Source: an uncultured Caulobacterales bacterium (GTDB taxonomy: Bacteria; Pseudomonadota; Alphaproteobacteria; Caulobacterales; Caulobacteraceae). From it: a stretch of 35,707 nucleotides of DNA. The translations under genes were made by a program, and so were the position numbers. The notes under the pieces were generated by a model. That model saw only the letters and a list, made by a program, of their open reading frames with translations, ran no database searches and was not told where the DNA came from. Numbering within the stretch: position 1 is the first letter of the stretch; each line of letters starts with the position of its first letter. Shown here in pieces: positions 15,202 to 23,495 of the stretch. The stretch is taken from assembly GCA_903862425.1 (NCBI GenBank), contig CAIOYC010000026.1, forward strand, positions 1-35,707, read 5' to 3'.

Positions 15202-16611
15202 TTAAGCCGCCAGCGCCCCCGCGCGTTTCAGGTCATCCACGAACGCCTTGTACCCCGCAGTCTTGGCCGCTTCGTCGGGTTGGCGCAGCAGGGACGAGGG
15301 GTGGATGGTGATGAAGCCCGGCCAGGCGCCGAACGCAGAGGTCGCGCCGCGATTCTTCATCACCGGCATCGCCTTGCCTGCCAACGCTTGGGTGGCCGTG
15401 GCGCCGAGCGCGACCACGAGGTGCGGGTGGACGAACTCCAACTCTCGCTCCAGCCACCAGCGATAGTGCTTGATCTCGCCCGTGGTGGGCGTCTGGTGGA
15501 TGCGGCGCTTGCCGCTCGGCTTGAATTTGAAGTTCTTCACCGCATTGGTGACGTAGGTCTCTGCCCGCACAATCCCGGCCTCCTCCAGCGCGCGGTCGAG
15601 CAGTTGGCCGGCGGGGCCAATAAACGGGCGGCCCTCGATGTCCTCCTGATCGCCCGGCTGCTCGCCGACAAAGGCGATGCGCGCGCCGATCAAACCTTCA
15701 CCCAGCACGGCGCGGGGCGAGAAGGGCGCGGGCGGTACGCTTTCCAGGATGAGGCGGTTCAGGGCGTCCAGCGACTTCGGCGTCTGGTCGGCCATGGCCG
15801 CCACCGCCTTGTCGGGATTGCGCTTGGTGGACATCTCGGCCTCGCGTTCGATCATGGCCTGAACGCGCGGCGCGGCCTCGTGGATCAGGCGCGGAATGAT
15901 CTCAGCCTCTGGAAGGTTTTTCCAGTATTTCACGGCCATCTCGCGCTTCATCACGGTCGGGTTCACGCGCGCCGGATTGAAGGTGGCCTCGTAATAGTCG
16001 AGCCAGTGCTGCTCGAAGTCGTCCATCTGCGGCGCAGCGGCGCGCTCGCCGGGCGGACCGATTGTCAGGGTGCGCGTGTCCCAGTGCAGCGACCCCTTAG
16101 GCGTCAGGATGGCCCAGTCCATGCCCCGAAACCGGTCGACGAAGAACTGCGCCGTGGCCTCGACGATAAAATGCTCGGGTTCGAACCAGGCCATGAACCG
16201 CTCGCCGCCGCCCGGCAGGTCCAACTGCCGGAAGCGGACAAAGGCGTGCATCTTATGCAGGTCGCGCCGTACCGACTTGGCCATGATGTAGAGCCGGTGG
16301 ACGAGAGGATCGGACGCAATCTGCATCAGATGCCGCTCGCCATGCGTGAGCCGCCATATCAGGGTATAGAGCAGGCCATAGCGTTGCGGATCGTTGTGGC
16401 AGACCACCAGCGGAATGATTTCGCCCGTCAACTTGGGCAACATCAGCGGCGCGCCTTCCCCTTCTGGCGCTGCGCCGAACAGGTCGCCCTCGCTGGTCCA
16501 GATCACCTGACCCGGCGGCGTATCGCGTCCGATCAATCGGCGCGCAGCGGCGCGGAATCCATCGAGGTCTCCGCCCGGCTGAAGCGCCACCTGGGTCAGG
16601 GTCATGTTCAT
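15202..16611 (-). CDS. DUF4130 - UdgX fusion, putative uracil-DNA binding/repair protein
   Basis: The product has 469 residues in two parts. Residues 1 to about 260 match the TIGR03915/DUF4130 type (YTLIWRLTHGERHLMQIASDP, RRDLHKMHAFVRFR, HWLDYYEATFNPAR). Residues about 285-469 form a family-4-like uracil-DNA glycosylase fold with GEQPGDQEDIEGRPFIGPAG (from residue 316), TNAVKNFKF, and KRRIHQ at 368-373. HPSS follows around 437. The KRRIHQ loop is the signature of UdgX; in the characterised mycobacterial protein the histidine of this loop becomes covalently attached to the uracil-site sugar in DNA. His372 would be that residue. The start overlaps the upstream radical SAM stop by ATGA, so the two are coupled and probably act together on damaged or modified DNA. 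Confidence 0.92.
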   Translation of the reverse strand: MNMTLTQVALQPGGDLDGFRAAARRLIGRDTPPGQVIWTSEGDLFGAAPEGEGAPLMLPKLTGEIIPLVVCHNDPQRYGLLYTLIWRLTHGERHLMQIASDPLVHRLYIMAKSVRRDLHKMHAFVRFRQLDLPGGGERFMAWFEPEHFIVEATAQFFVDRFRGMDWAILTPKGSLHWDTRTLTIGPPGERAAAPQMDDFEQHWLDYYEATFNPARVNPTVMKREMAVKYWKNLPEAEIIPRLIHEAAPRVQAMIEREAEMSTKRNPDKAVAAMADQTPKSLDALNRLILESVPPAPFSPRAVLGEGLIGARIAFVGEQPGDQEDIEGRPFIGPAGQLLDRALEEAGIVRAETYVTNAVKNFKFKPSGKRRIHQTPTTGEIKHYRWWLERELEFVHPHLVVALGATATQALAGKAMPVMKNRGATSAFGAWPGFITIHPSSLLRQPDEAAKTAGYKAFVDDLKRAGALAA

Positions 16612-17831
16612 TCGAACAAGCCAAGCTGGGTCGGCGGCGGGGCCAGCCGCTCGCGCAGATCCAGCCGGTCGGTGAGGCGGGCGGGGCTGTGATCGCGCGT
16701 GATCAGAAAAGGACGGGCCCGCTTCAGCCCTGGCGACAGGCGCCGGATATCGTCAAGCCCCAGCGCCGTATGGCGGCGGGCGACGATGATCTTGTCCACC
16801 GCCCGCGCGCCGAGGCCCGGCACGCGCAGCAGAAGCTCGCGCTCGCCGGTGTTCACGTCCACCGGAAAGCGGTCGCGGTTCTTGAGCGCCCAGGCCAGTT
16901 TGGGGTCGATGTCGAGGTCGAGCATCCCGCCCTCGCCCGACGAGGCGATCTCTGGCGCGGAGAAGCCGTAATAGCGGAGCAGCCAATCGGCCTGATAGAG
17001 CCGGTTCTCACGGCGCAGCGGCGGGGCCTTCACCGGCAGCACGCTCGATGCCTCGGGGATTGGGCTGAAGGCTGAGTAGTAGACCCGGCGCAAGCGGAAA
17101 TTGCCGTAAAGCGAGGCGCTGGTGTTGAGCACCATCTCGTCCGTAGCGGCATCCGCACCGACAATCATCTGGGTCGATTGGCCGGCAGGGGCGAAGCGAC
17201 GTTTCTCTTCCTTGGCCTCGATCATGCGCTCGTTCATCTGCCCCATGGCGGCGGCGATGGTCCCGCCATCCTTCTCCGGGGCCAAAGCCTTCAGGCCGAG
17301 CACAGTGGGCAGCTCCACATTGATCGACAGCCGGTCGGCCCACAGCCCCGCCTGCTCGATCAGCCAGGGCGAGGCTTCGGGGATGGTCTTCAGGTGGATG
17401 TAGCCGGCGAAACCGTGATCGCGGCGCAAGCTTCGCGCCACGCGCACAAGTTCCTCCATGGTGTGGTCCGGCGTCTTGATGATGCCGGAGGACAGGAACA
17501 GGCCCTCGATATAATTACGCTTATAAAAGCCGAGGGTGAGGCTCACCACCTCCTCCACCGTGAACCGCGCGCGCTGGACGTTGGAGGAGCGGCGGTTGAT
17601 GCAGTAGGCGCAGTCGAACAGGCAGTAGTTGGTGAGCAGGATCTTGAGCAGGGAAATGCATCGGCCGTCCGGCGTGTACGAATGGCAGATGCCGGACCCG
17701 GTGGTGGAGCCGATGGCGCCTTCGCCGGCCTTGCGTCCCTTCGAGCCGGAGGACGAGCACGAGGCGTCGTACTTGGCGGCGTCGGCCAGGATGCGCAGTT
17801 TCTTAGCGACCAGGATGTCCATGATGTTCAC
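16608..17831 (-). CDS. Radical SAM protein of the putative DNA modification/repair family (TIGR03916 type)
   Basis: The product has 407 residues. The [4Fe-4S]-SAM motif is Cys70-x3-Cys74-x2-Cys77 (CLFDCAYC). Extra cysteines upstream (Cys25, Cys49, Cys58 in SGICHSYTPDGRC) could bind another cluster or a metal. The C-terminal third has a helix-hairpin-helix motif, LLLRVPGLGARAVDKIIVARR, consistent with DNA binding. The last residues, PTQLGLFE, resemble a sliding-clamp-binding peptide. This family is characteristically found beside the DUF4130 protein, as here. The chemical reaction is unknown. The GTG at 17831 is preferred because AGGA lies seven bases upstream; an ATG three codons later is possible. 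The coding start lies only three bases from the start of the divergent kinase gene. Confidence 0.93.
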   Translation of the reverse strand: MNIMDILVAKKLRILADAAKYDASCSSSGSKGRKAGEGAIGSTTGSGICHSYTPDGRCISLLKILLTNYCLFDCAYCINRRSSNVQRARFTVEEVVSLTLGFYKRNYIEGLFLSSGIIKTPDHTMEELVRVARSLRRDHGFAGYIHLKTIPEASPWLIEQAGLWADRLSINVELPTVLGLKALAPEKDGGTIAAAMGQMNERMIEAKEEKRRFAPAGQSTQMIVGADAATDEMVLNTSASLYGNFRLRRVYYSAFSPIPEASSVLPVKAPPLRRENRLYQADWLLRYYGFSAPEIASSGEGGMLDLDIDPKLAWALKNRDRFPVDVNTGERELLLRVPGLGARAVDKIIVARRHTALGLDDIRRLSPGLKRARPFLITRDHSPARLTDRLDLRERLAPPPTQLGLFE

Positions 17832-17834
17832 GCT

Positions 17835-18713
17835 ATGTTCCTAAACGGGCGCGTGCAAGCGGAGCTGCTGGCGGGGGAGGGTCTGTCCCCAGACTTCGGT
17901 CAGCAGATCGAAAGCCTGTGGGCGCCCCTGGGCGAACGCATCATAGCCGAGCAGGGGAGGCGCGCGGGGACGCTGGTAGTCGGACTGTGCGGGCCGCAGG
18001 GTTCGGGCAAGTCCACCGGCGCGCGGGTGTTGGCGACGGGTCTCGGCGAGGCGGGGTTGCGAACGGCGGCGCTGTCGCTGGACGATCTTTATCTGAGCCG
18101 CGCCGATCGGCAGCAACTGGCCGGCGCGACCGGAAGTCCGCTGTTCAGGACGCGCGGGCCGCCTGGGACCCATGACGTGGCGCTGGGTTGCGAGGTGTTG
18201 GATGCGCTGGCTCGCCCCGGCCTGGTGCGCCTGCCGCGCTTTGACAAGGCCACCGACAATCCGGTCGATCCAGCCGCTTGGCCGGAGGTCGAAGGACCGG
18301 TGGATGTCGTGCTGTTCGAGGGCTGGTGTGTCGGGGCGACACCGCAGCCGGAAGCGGACCTCGCAACCCCCATCAATGCGATGGAAAGGGTTGAGGACAA
18401 GCAGGCCCATTGGCGCCGCTATGCCAACAATTGCCTTGCGGGATCATACCGCGGACTGTTCGAGCGGATCGATCTTCTGATCCAGCTGCGCGCCCCGGCC
18501 TTTGAGACCGTGCATGGCTGGCGGCTGGAGCAGGAGCACAAGCTGCGCGCCCGCGCCGGAGGCGGCATGACCGACACGGAAATTGCCCGCTTCATCCAGC
18601 ACTACGAGCGCCTGACCCGCTGGATCGACGTCGAGATGCCGTCGCGAGCCGATGTGGTGGTTCAATTGGACGAGAACCGGCGACCCGTGCAGATCGCTGA
18701 GGCCGAAGGCTAG
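17835..18713 (+). CDS. P-loop kinase, D-glycerate 3-kinase-like
   Basis: A cytosolic protein of about 292 residues with a Walker A motif GPQGSGKST (residues 53-61). It then shows LSLDDLYLSRADRQQLA and RGPPGTHDVALG, LPRFDKATDNPVDPAAW, VVLFEGWCVGATPQ, and a late WRLEQEHKLRARAGGGMTDTEIARFIQHYERLTRW. These match the plant-type D-glycerate 3-kinase/YggC group of the phosphoribulokinase/uridine-kinase superfamily, which makes 3-phosphoglycerate from glycerate. The assignment is by family, and other small-molecule substrates are possible. The ATG at 17835 has no ribosome binding site and faces the radical SAM start three bases away; a GTG at 17853 is an alternative. Its TAG stop shares a CTAG palindrome with the convergent receptor gene. 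Confidence 0.82.
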   Translation: MFLNGRVQAELLAGEGLSPDFGQQIESLWAPLGERIIAEQGRRAGTLVVGLCGPQGSGKSTGARVLATGLGEAGLRTAALSLDDLYLSRADRQQLAGATGSPLFRTRGPPGTHDVALGCEVLDALARPGLVRLPRFDKATDNPVDPAAWPEVEGPVDVVLFEGWCVGATPQPEADLATPINAMERVEDKQAHWRRYANNCLAGSYRGLFERIDLLIQLRAPAFETVHGWRLEQEHKLRARAGGGMTDTEIARFIQHYERLTRWIDVEMPSRADVVVQLDENRRPVQIAEAEG

Positions 18714-21598
18714 AAGAACAGCTTGCGGAAGCTGACGCCCACCACCCGGCCGACGGGGTCGAGATAGGCGGGTTGGTAGCCGATGGGCGTTGCGCCGGTG
18801 GCGTCCGTCACCTTGACCCGCTGGTCGAACAGGTTGGTGGCGGACAGCGTCAAGCGCGAACCCAGCAGGAAGGGGAACATCTTGATGATCTCCGGCCGGG
18901 CCGCGAAGTTGACGAACAGACGCAGGTTCAGCGTCGAGATGTCGGAGAAGTTCAGGTTTCCGGTGCTCGCCGCCGGACCGTTGACCTCGGTGCCTTCCTT
19001 CCAGTCGAAGCTCATCCGCCCACCAAAGCCCGCCTGGGTGTAGCCGAGCTGGGCCTCCACCTCGTTGCGCGGCTGTCCCCCCGAACTATTCGCCGCTGAG
19101 CCGTTGAGCAGGTCAAGCACGGGACCGCCCTGCCGGACCAGGATCTGGTCCGAGAAGAAGACGGTGTGAAAGACGGCGAACTGCAGGTGGCCCTGTTGTG
19201 ACTGGCGCGCCGCGAAAGACGCGGCCGAGACCGGGTTCAAACCGGCGCCACCGCCGCGTCCGCCCCTGCCTCCGCCACCAAAGCCCCCGCCGCCGCCGCG
19301 AGAACCGCCGCCGCCGCCGAAGCCGCCGCCGTCGCGTCTGTTACCCCCGCCATCCGACGGAGGGCCGCCCCCGTCGGGAGGCGATCCCGCGCTAGCTTCT
19401 CCGTCGGGCGGCGGGGTTGCGCCGTCCGCCCCCGTCGGGGGCCTCGGCCGGCGGAAGTTGGGGCGGGGCGGCGGGGCCGGTCCCACGTCCATGGTGTAGT
19501 TGAAGCCCCAGCGGATTTCCGATCGGCTCTGATCGGCGAAGTTCACCGGGCGAAAGTCCACCTGGGTCAACTGGCCCGAGGCGTCCCGAACGAACCGGTC
19601 GGGGAAAGCCGCCTCGATCGCCGCCGTCGCCGCCGGGAAGGTGGCGATGGGATTCTTGATGTCGGAGTGGATGTAGCTGGCCGTGATGGTCAGGTTGTCG
19701 ATGGAGGCCGGCTTCAGCGTCAGGCCGATCTTGCTGACCGTGCGGCTGTCGGCGATCAGGTTGGCGTTGCCGCCGCTGATCGAGGTCACCAGCACCGTCT
19801 GGCCGGTGGCGTAGTCGAAAAGGCGTTGGCCGAAGTTGGTCACCAGCGGGCCGCCGAGCTGGGCCTGGGTCGGGGCCGCGTCGTCGTGGGTCTGCGAGAC
19901 GATCAGGTTCAGCCCAGGGATCGGCGTCCAGTTCAGGCCATAGCCATAGGTCACCAGCGTACCGAAGTCCGACAGTTGGTCGATGGCCACATTGCCGTTC
20001 AGCGACACCTCGCCGAATATCGGCACGAAGTGGTTCTTGGCGCTGAACAGCGGCAGATCGAAGTTGGCCTGAGCGTTGAAGTCGTTGCGGGTGAAGTCGC
20101 TCGACTGGGCGATGCCGAGGCGAAGCGAGTGCGAGTCCAGGTTGGAGATGGAGTCGCCGATCTTCAGGCTGGTGAAGATCTTGCCCGCTGGAACTTTGAT
20201 GACGTTGCCGCTGGCCAGGAACTGCACATTGCCGCTATCCGAGATCGATCGCGCGGTGTTCTGGCCGAGCGCGGTCACGCCAGTGCCGGGCAGGGTGCCG
20301 AAGGGGTTGAAGCTCGGCGACAAGCCAGTGAGCAGGGCCTGCAGTCCGGCGGCGCTCAGACCCGTGTCCGTGTCGGTGATGCTGTCGGCGTGGTCATAGG
20401 CGCTTGTCAGCGAGTAGCGCCAGTCGTCCGTATCCTTGTTGGCGGTCATGCCGAGGTGGGCGGTCCAGCCCTCGGTGGTCTGGGTCAGGGCGCCGAAGCC
20501 GTTGTCGTAGCGCAGCACGTTCACCGGCTGACCGAAGGGCGAGAAGGGATCGCCGTTGGGAACCGTCAGGGTGAGCCCCGGCAATCCCTGCAGAGCGTCT
20601 GTGCGGGTCGCGCCGAGGGTGCCGTTCAACGTCACATTGGAGCCGAACGGACCGGGCTGGGCCTGTACCGCGTTCAGGGTCACCGCGTTACTGGTGGGGC
20701 TGAGGGTGCGATAGCGGCCGATATCGCTGGTATTGGCCACATTGGCGGTGGGCACGAAGTCGCTCAGGGCCGGACGTGTCGAGGCGGCCGAGGCCGGCAC
20801 GCCGGCGATGGTCACGGGCTGTCCGGCAAGGGCGCTCAGCGCGGGGTCGATCTGCGCGCCCTTGGTGGGCGAGACGACGTTGCCGATCAGGTCGTACTGA
20901 GTCCCGGTGTTCTGTTCGATCACTCCCCGATCGGCGTCGGTGATGTCGGTGTTGCCGGTGTATTTGAGGTCGATGTTCAGCCGGTTGTCGCCGCGCAGGT
21001 GGAAGAGGTCGCCTTCCGCCTGGCCTCTGATCTGGCCCCCCTCCGTGGGCGCGCTGAGCGTGCCCTCCGCCGTGGTGGCGCGGAAGCGGCGGCGCAGGAC
21101 GATGTTCACCACGCGCTGATTGGCGGTATAGCCGTACTTGAGCGACACCTCCTCGGGCAGGATCTCCACCCGCAGAATCGCCTCGGTGGGGATGTCCCGG
21201 ATTTCCGCAAAGCTTGAGATGCGGTGGCCGTTCAGCAGCACCACCGGGCTTTCGCCGCCCCGGCCCCGGTCGCTGCGCGTCTCGGGCGCCAGTTCATCGA
21301 GCAGTTCGGTGATGGTCGAGACGCCGAAGGACTGGATCTGGGCGGGGGTGAAGGTCTCCTCCGGTTTTATGTCGCCGATCACCGAGCCGGGCAGCTTCTT
21401 GCCGGTGACCACCACTTCCTGCGGTTCGTCATCCTCATCGGTGGGCGCTGGCGTTTTGGGTTTGACGGCAGGCTTGGCGACCGGTTTCGGCACGGTCTTG
21501 GCGGCGGGTGCAGGCGTGCTCTGCGCCCGGACGGGGCCCGAGGCGAACAAGACCAGGCTCAGCGCGAGCGCCGAGGAATGCAGCAACTTCCGATCCAC
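18710..21598 (-). CDS. TonB-dependent receptor with long Pro/Gly-rich insert
   Basis: An outer-membrane receptor of 962 residues. A signal peptide (MDRKLLHSSALALSLVLFA.. to VRAQS) is followed by a Pro/Ala/Lys-rich spacer (about residues 27-55) and an acidic patch, then the EVVVTGK TonB-box-like segment. A short plug follows (ITELLDELAPETRSDRG, PVVLLNGHRISSFAEIRDIP, NIVLRRRF). The barrel ends in GVSFRKLFF with a terminal phenylalanine. Around residues 706-786 the barrel is interrupted by a Pro-rich then Gly/Arg-rich low-complexity stretch, expected to be a flexible loop. The GTG start is supported by AGGGGA. The substrate is unknown and no transport partners are adjacent. The stop overlaps the kinase stop in CTAG. 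Confidence 0.9.
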   Translation of the reverse strand: MDRKLLHSSALALSLVLFASGPVRAQSTPAPAAKTVPKPVAKPAVKPKTPAPTDEDDEPQEVVVTGKKLPGSVIGDIKPEETFTPAQIQSFGVSTITELLDELAPETRSDRGRGGESPVVLLNGHRISSFAEIRDIPTEAILRVEILPEEVSLKYGYTANQRVVNIVLRRRFRATTAEGTLSAPTEGGQIRGQAEGDLFHLRGDNRLNIDLKYTGNTDITDADRGVIEQNTGTQYDLIGNVVSPTKGAQIDPALSALAGQPVTIAGVPASAASTRPALSDFVPTANVANTSDIGRYRTLSPTSNAVTLNAVQAQPGPFGSNVTLNGTLGATRTDALQGLPGLTLTVPNGDPFSPFGQPVNVLRYDNGFGALTQTTEGWTAHLGMTANKDTDDWRYSLTSAYDHADSITDTDTGLSAAGLQALLTGLSPSFNPFGTLPGTGVTALGQNTARSISDSGNVQFLASGNVIKVPAGKIFTSLKIGDSISNLDSHSLRLGIAQSSDFTRNDFNAQANFDLPLFSAKNHFVPIFGEVSLNGNVAIDQLSDFGTLVTYGYGLNWTPIPGLNLIVSQTHDDAAPTQAQLGGPLVTNFGQRLFDYATGQTVLVTSISGGNANLIADSRTVSKIGLTLKPASIDNLTITASYIHSDIKNPIATFPAATAAIEAAFPDRFVRDASGQLTQVDFRPVNFADQSRSEIRWGFNYTMDVGPAPPPRPNFRRPRPPTGADGATPPPDGEASAGSPPDGGGPPSDGGGNRRDGGGFGGGGGSRGGGGGFGGGGRGGRGGGAGLNPVSAASFAARQSQQGHLQFAVFHTVFFSDQILVRQGGPVLDLLNGSAANSSGGQPRNEVEAQLGYTQAGFGGRMSFDWKEGTEVNGPAASTGNLNFSDISTLNLRLFVNFAARPEIIKMFPFLLGSRLTLSATNLFDQRVKVTDATGATPIGYQPAYLDPVGRVVGVSFRKLFF

Positions 21599-21745
21599 TT
21601 TATCCCCTGATACCGACAGTCCTTGCGCCGCGCCGGACGCCCCATTCTTATGGCGGCGAACGTCCCGCGTCGCCGTAACACGAGCTTACAGTGGCGTTCC
21701 GGCGCGGGGTCTGTGCAAGAGCGAACACTGTTGTATCAAACCCAC

Positions 21746-22288
21746 ATGATCGGCTTCACCCACCGCCTGGCGACCCTGGACGACATCCCCGCGCTTACCC
21801 GCCTGATGAAGGCTGCCATCGGCGCGTTGCAGGCGGATTTCCTGACGCCCGAGCAGGTCGCCGCCAGTCGCACCATTATGGGGCTCGATACCCAGCTGAT
21901 CGCGGACGGCTGCTATTTCATTGTGGAGGAGAAGGGCGTGCTCGCGGGCTCCGGCGGCTGGAGTCGGCGCGCCACACTCTATGGCGGCGACCATACGCCG
22001 GGACGCAACGCGGCCATGCTCGATCCCACCATCGACGCGGCGAGGGTGCGGGCCATGTACACCAATCCAGACTTCGCCCGCCGGGGCGTCGGGCGCCTGA
22101 TCCTCAGTCTGTGCGAGGCGGCTGCGGCAGAGGCCGGGTTTCGCCGGGTGGAGTTGATGGGAACCCTGTCCGGCGAACCGCTCTATCGCGCCTGTGGCTA
22201 TGAGCCGATCGAGCGCATTCTCGATCCACGAGGAGGCGCGCCCGTTCCCTTGGTGCGGATGGGCAAAGCGCTTGCGGCGCCGCAATAG
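21746..22288 (+). CDS. GNAT-family acetyltransferase
   Basis: A protein of 180 residues with the GNAT acetyl-CoA-binding segment [24 protein letters not shown], and with [13 protein letters not shown] near the end, typical of small GNAT enzymes. The substrate is unknown. The ATG at 21746 has no ribosome binding site, but TATCAA lies six bases upstream (21734-21739), so the mRNA may be leaderless; a longer in-frame ORF from 21623 lacks family similarity. The gene is 35 bases upstream of rutB on the same strand and could head that operon, although GNAT genes are not part of the classical rut set. It is divergent from the TonB receptor. Confidence 0.85.
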   Translation: MIGFTHRLATLDDIPALTRLMKAAIGALQADFLTPEQVAASRTIMGLDTQLIADGCYFIVEEKGVLAGSGGWSRRATLYGGDHTPGRNAAMLDPTIDAARVRAMYTNPDFARRGVGRLILSLCEAAAAEAGFRRVELMGTLSGEPLYRACGYEPIERILDPRGGAPVPLVRMGKALAAPQ

Positions 22289-22323
22289 CTCCCGCAAGAT
22301 GGCCGACCGGACTAGGAGCGCGT

Positions 22324-23046
22324 ATGACCGATCTCGGCGAGACCAGACCCGGCTCCATAGCGCAGAACGCTCTCGTCCTGCCGGCCCGCCCGGAAGCGAT
22401 CCGCCTGTCGGCCGAAGACACCGCCGTCGTCGTGATCGACATGCAGAACGCCTATGCCTCGCCGGGCGGCTACCTGGATCTCGCCGGATTCGACATCTCC
22501 GGCGCCGAGAAGGTCATCACCCAGACTATCAAGGTGCTGGACACGGCGCGCCGCGCCGGCATGCCGGTGATCTTCTTCCAGAACGGCTGGGACGATCAGT
22601 ATGTGGAGGCGGGCGGTCCCGGCTCGCCCAACTGGCACAAGTCGAACGCCATCAAGACCATGCGCGAGCGGCCCGAACTTAAGGGCAAGCTGCTGGCGCG
22701 GGGCGGCTGGGACTATGAGCTGGTCGAGGCGCTGAAGCCAAAACCCGGCGACATCACGCTGCACAAGACGCGCTATTCCGGCTTCTTCAACTCACAGCTC
22801 GACAGTGTGCTGCGCTCGCGCGGCATCCGCCACATCGTGTTCGTCGGCATCGCCACCAATGTCTGTGTGGAATCGACACTGCGCGACGCCTTCTTCCTCG
22901 AATATTTCGGGGTCATGCTGGAAGACGCCACGCACCAGGCGGGCCCCGAATTTCTTCAGCAGGCGACCGTGTTCAATATCGAGAAGTTCTTCGGCTGGGT
23001 CTCCACCGTGGCCGACTTCTGCGGCGCCTTCGACCAGCAACCGTGA
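22324..23046 (+). CDS. rutB: Ureidoacrylate amidohydrolase (pyrimidine utilisation protein B)
   Basis: An isochorismatase-fold cysteine hydrolase of 240 residues. In the Rut pathway it hydrolyses (peroxy)ureidoacrylate, released by ring opening of uracil, to aminoacrylate derivatives and carbamate. The catalytic triad is complete: Asp39 in [10 protein letters not shown], Lys148 in [11 protein letters not shown] and Cys181 in [11 protein letters not shown]. The [19 protein letters not shown] segment is typical of RutB. AGGAG lies upstream of the ATG. The 68-base gap to rutC contains a small GCAAAC-GT-GTTTGC dyad and GC-rich repeats but no clear promoter, so the four rut genes are probably one transcript. 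Confidence 0.94.
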   Translation: MTDLGETRPGSIAQNALVLPARPEAIRLSAEDTAVVVIDMQNAYASPGGYLDLAGFDISGAEKVITQTIKVLDTARRAGMPVIFFQNGWDDQYVEAGGPGSPNWHKSNAIKTMRERPELKGKLLARGGWDYELVEALKPKPGDITLHKTRYSGFFNSQLDSVLRSRGIRHIVFVGIATNVCVESTLRDAFFLEYFGVMLEDATHQAGPEFLQQATVFNIEKFFGWVSTVADFCGAFDQQP

Positions 23047-23114
23047 GCGCGCCAGGCAAACGTGTTTGCGCTATTGCCGCCCGACGCGCGCAAACCAAAA
23101 ACTAGGACCCCGTC

Positions 23115-23495
23115 ATGCCGTTCGAAGCGATCAATCCGCCCCAGTTCCCGACCCCCATCGCGCCGTTTTCGGCCGGATCGAAGGCGGGGAACACCGTCTA
23201 TGTCTCGGGCACGCTGGCGCTCGGCGAAGGCGGGGTGGTGCTGCATCCCGGCGATGCGGAGGCGCAGACCAGGCATGTGCTTGAGGTGATCAAGACCACG
23301 CTGGAGGCGGCCGGCGCCAAACTGACTGACGTGGCCTTCAACCACATCTTCCTGAAGGACTGGGCCGACTATCCGGCCATGAACAAGGTCTATGCGGAGT
23401 ACTTCCCCGGCGCCAAGCCCGCCCGCTACTGCATCCAGTGTGGCCTGGTGAAGCCTGACTGCCTGGTGGAGATCGCTAGCGTCGCGCATCTCTGA
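23115..23495 (+). CDS. rutC: RidA-family aminoacrylate deaminase (pyrimidine utilisation protein C)
   Basis: A 126-residue YjgF/RidA-type protein. The core features are [39 protein letters not shown] and the closing ASVAHL. In this pathway RutC processes the reactive aminoacrylate or peroxyaminoacrylate intermediate, though its exact step has been debated. The typical RidA arginine and cysteine of the active-site cleft are within [13 protein letters not shown] precedes the ATG at good spacing. The TGA overlaps the rutD start (TGATG), indicating translational coupling. Confidence 0.92.
   Translation: MPFEAINPPQFPTPIAPFSAGSKAGNTVYVSGTLALGEGGVVLHPGDAEAQTRHVLEVIKTTLEAAGAKLTDVAFNHIFLKDWADYPAMNKVYAEYFPGAKPARYCIQCGLVKPDCLVEIASVAHL

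Noticed and set aside
15181-16692. A 503-residue plus-strand ORF antisense to the DUF4130-UdgX gene
   Set aside because: Composition typical of an antisense GC-rich frame, no domain and no ribosome binding site; the minus-strand product has clear motifs.
19667-21217. A 516-residue plus-strand ORF antisense to the second TonB receptor
   Set aside because: Repetitive Gly/Arg/His/Val composition with no family signature; the receptor frame is fully explained.
23047-23114. RutR operator or promoter between rutB and rutC
   Set aside because: Only a short GCAAAC-GT-GTTTGC dyad that does not fit the RutR pattern, and no convincing -35/-10 pair.
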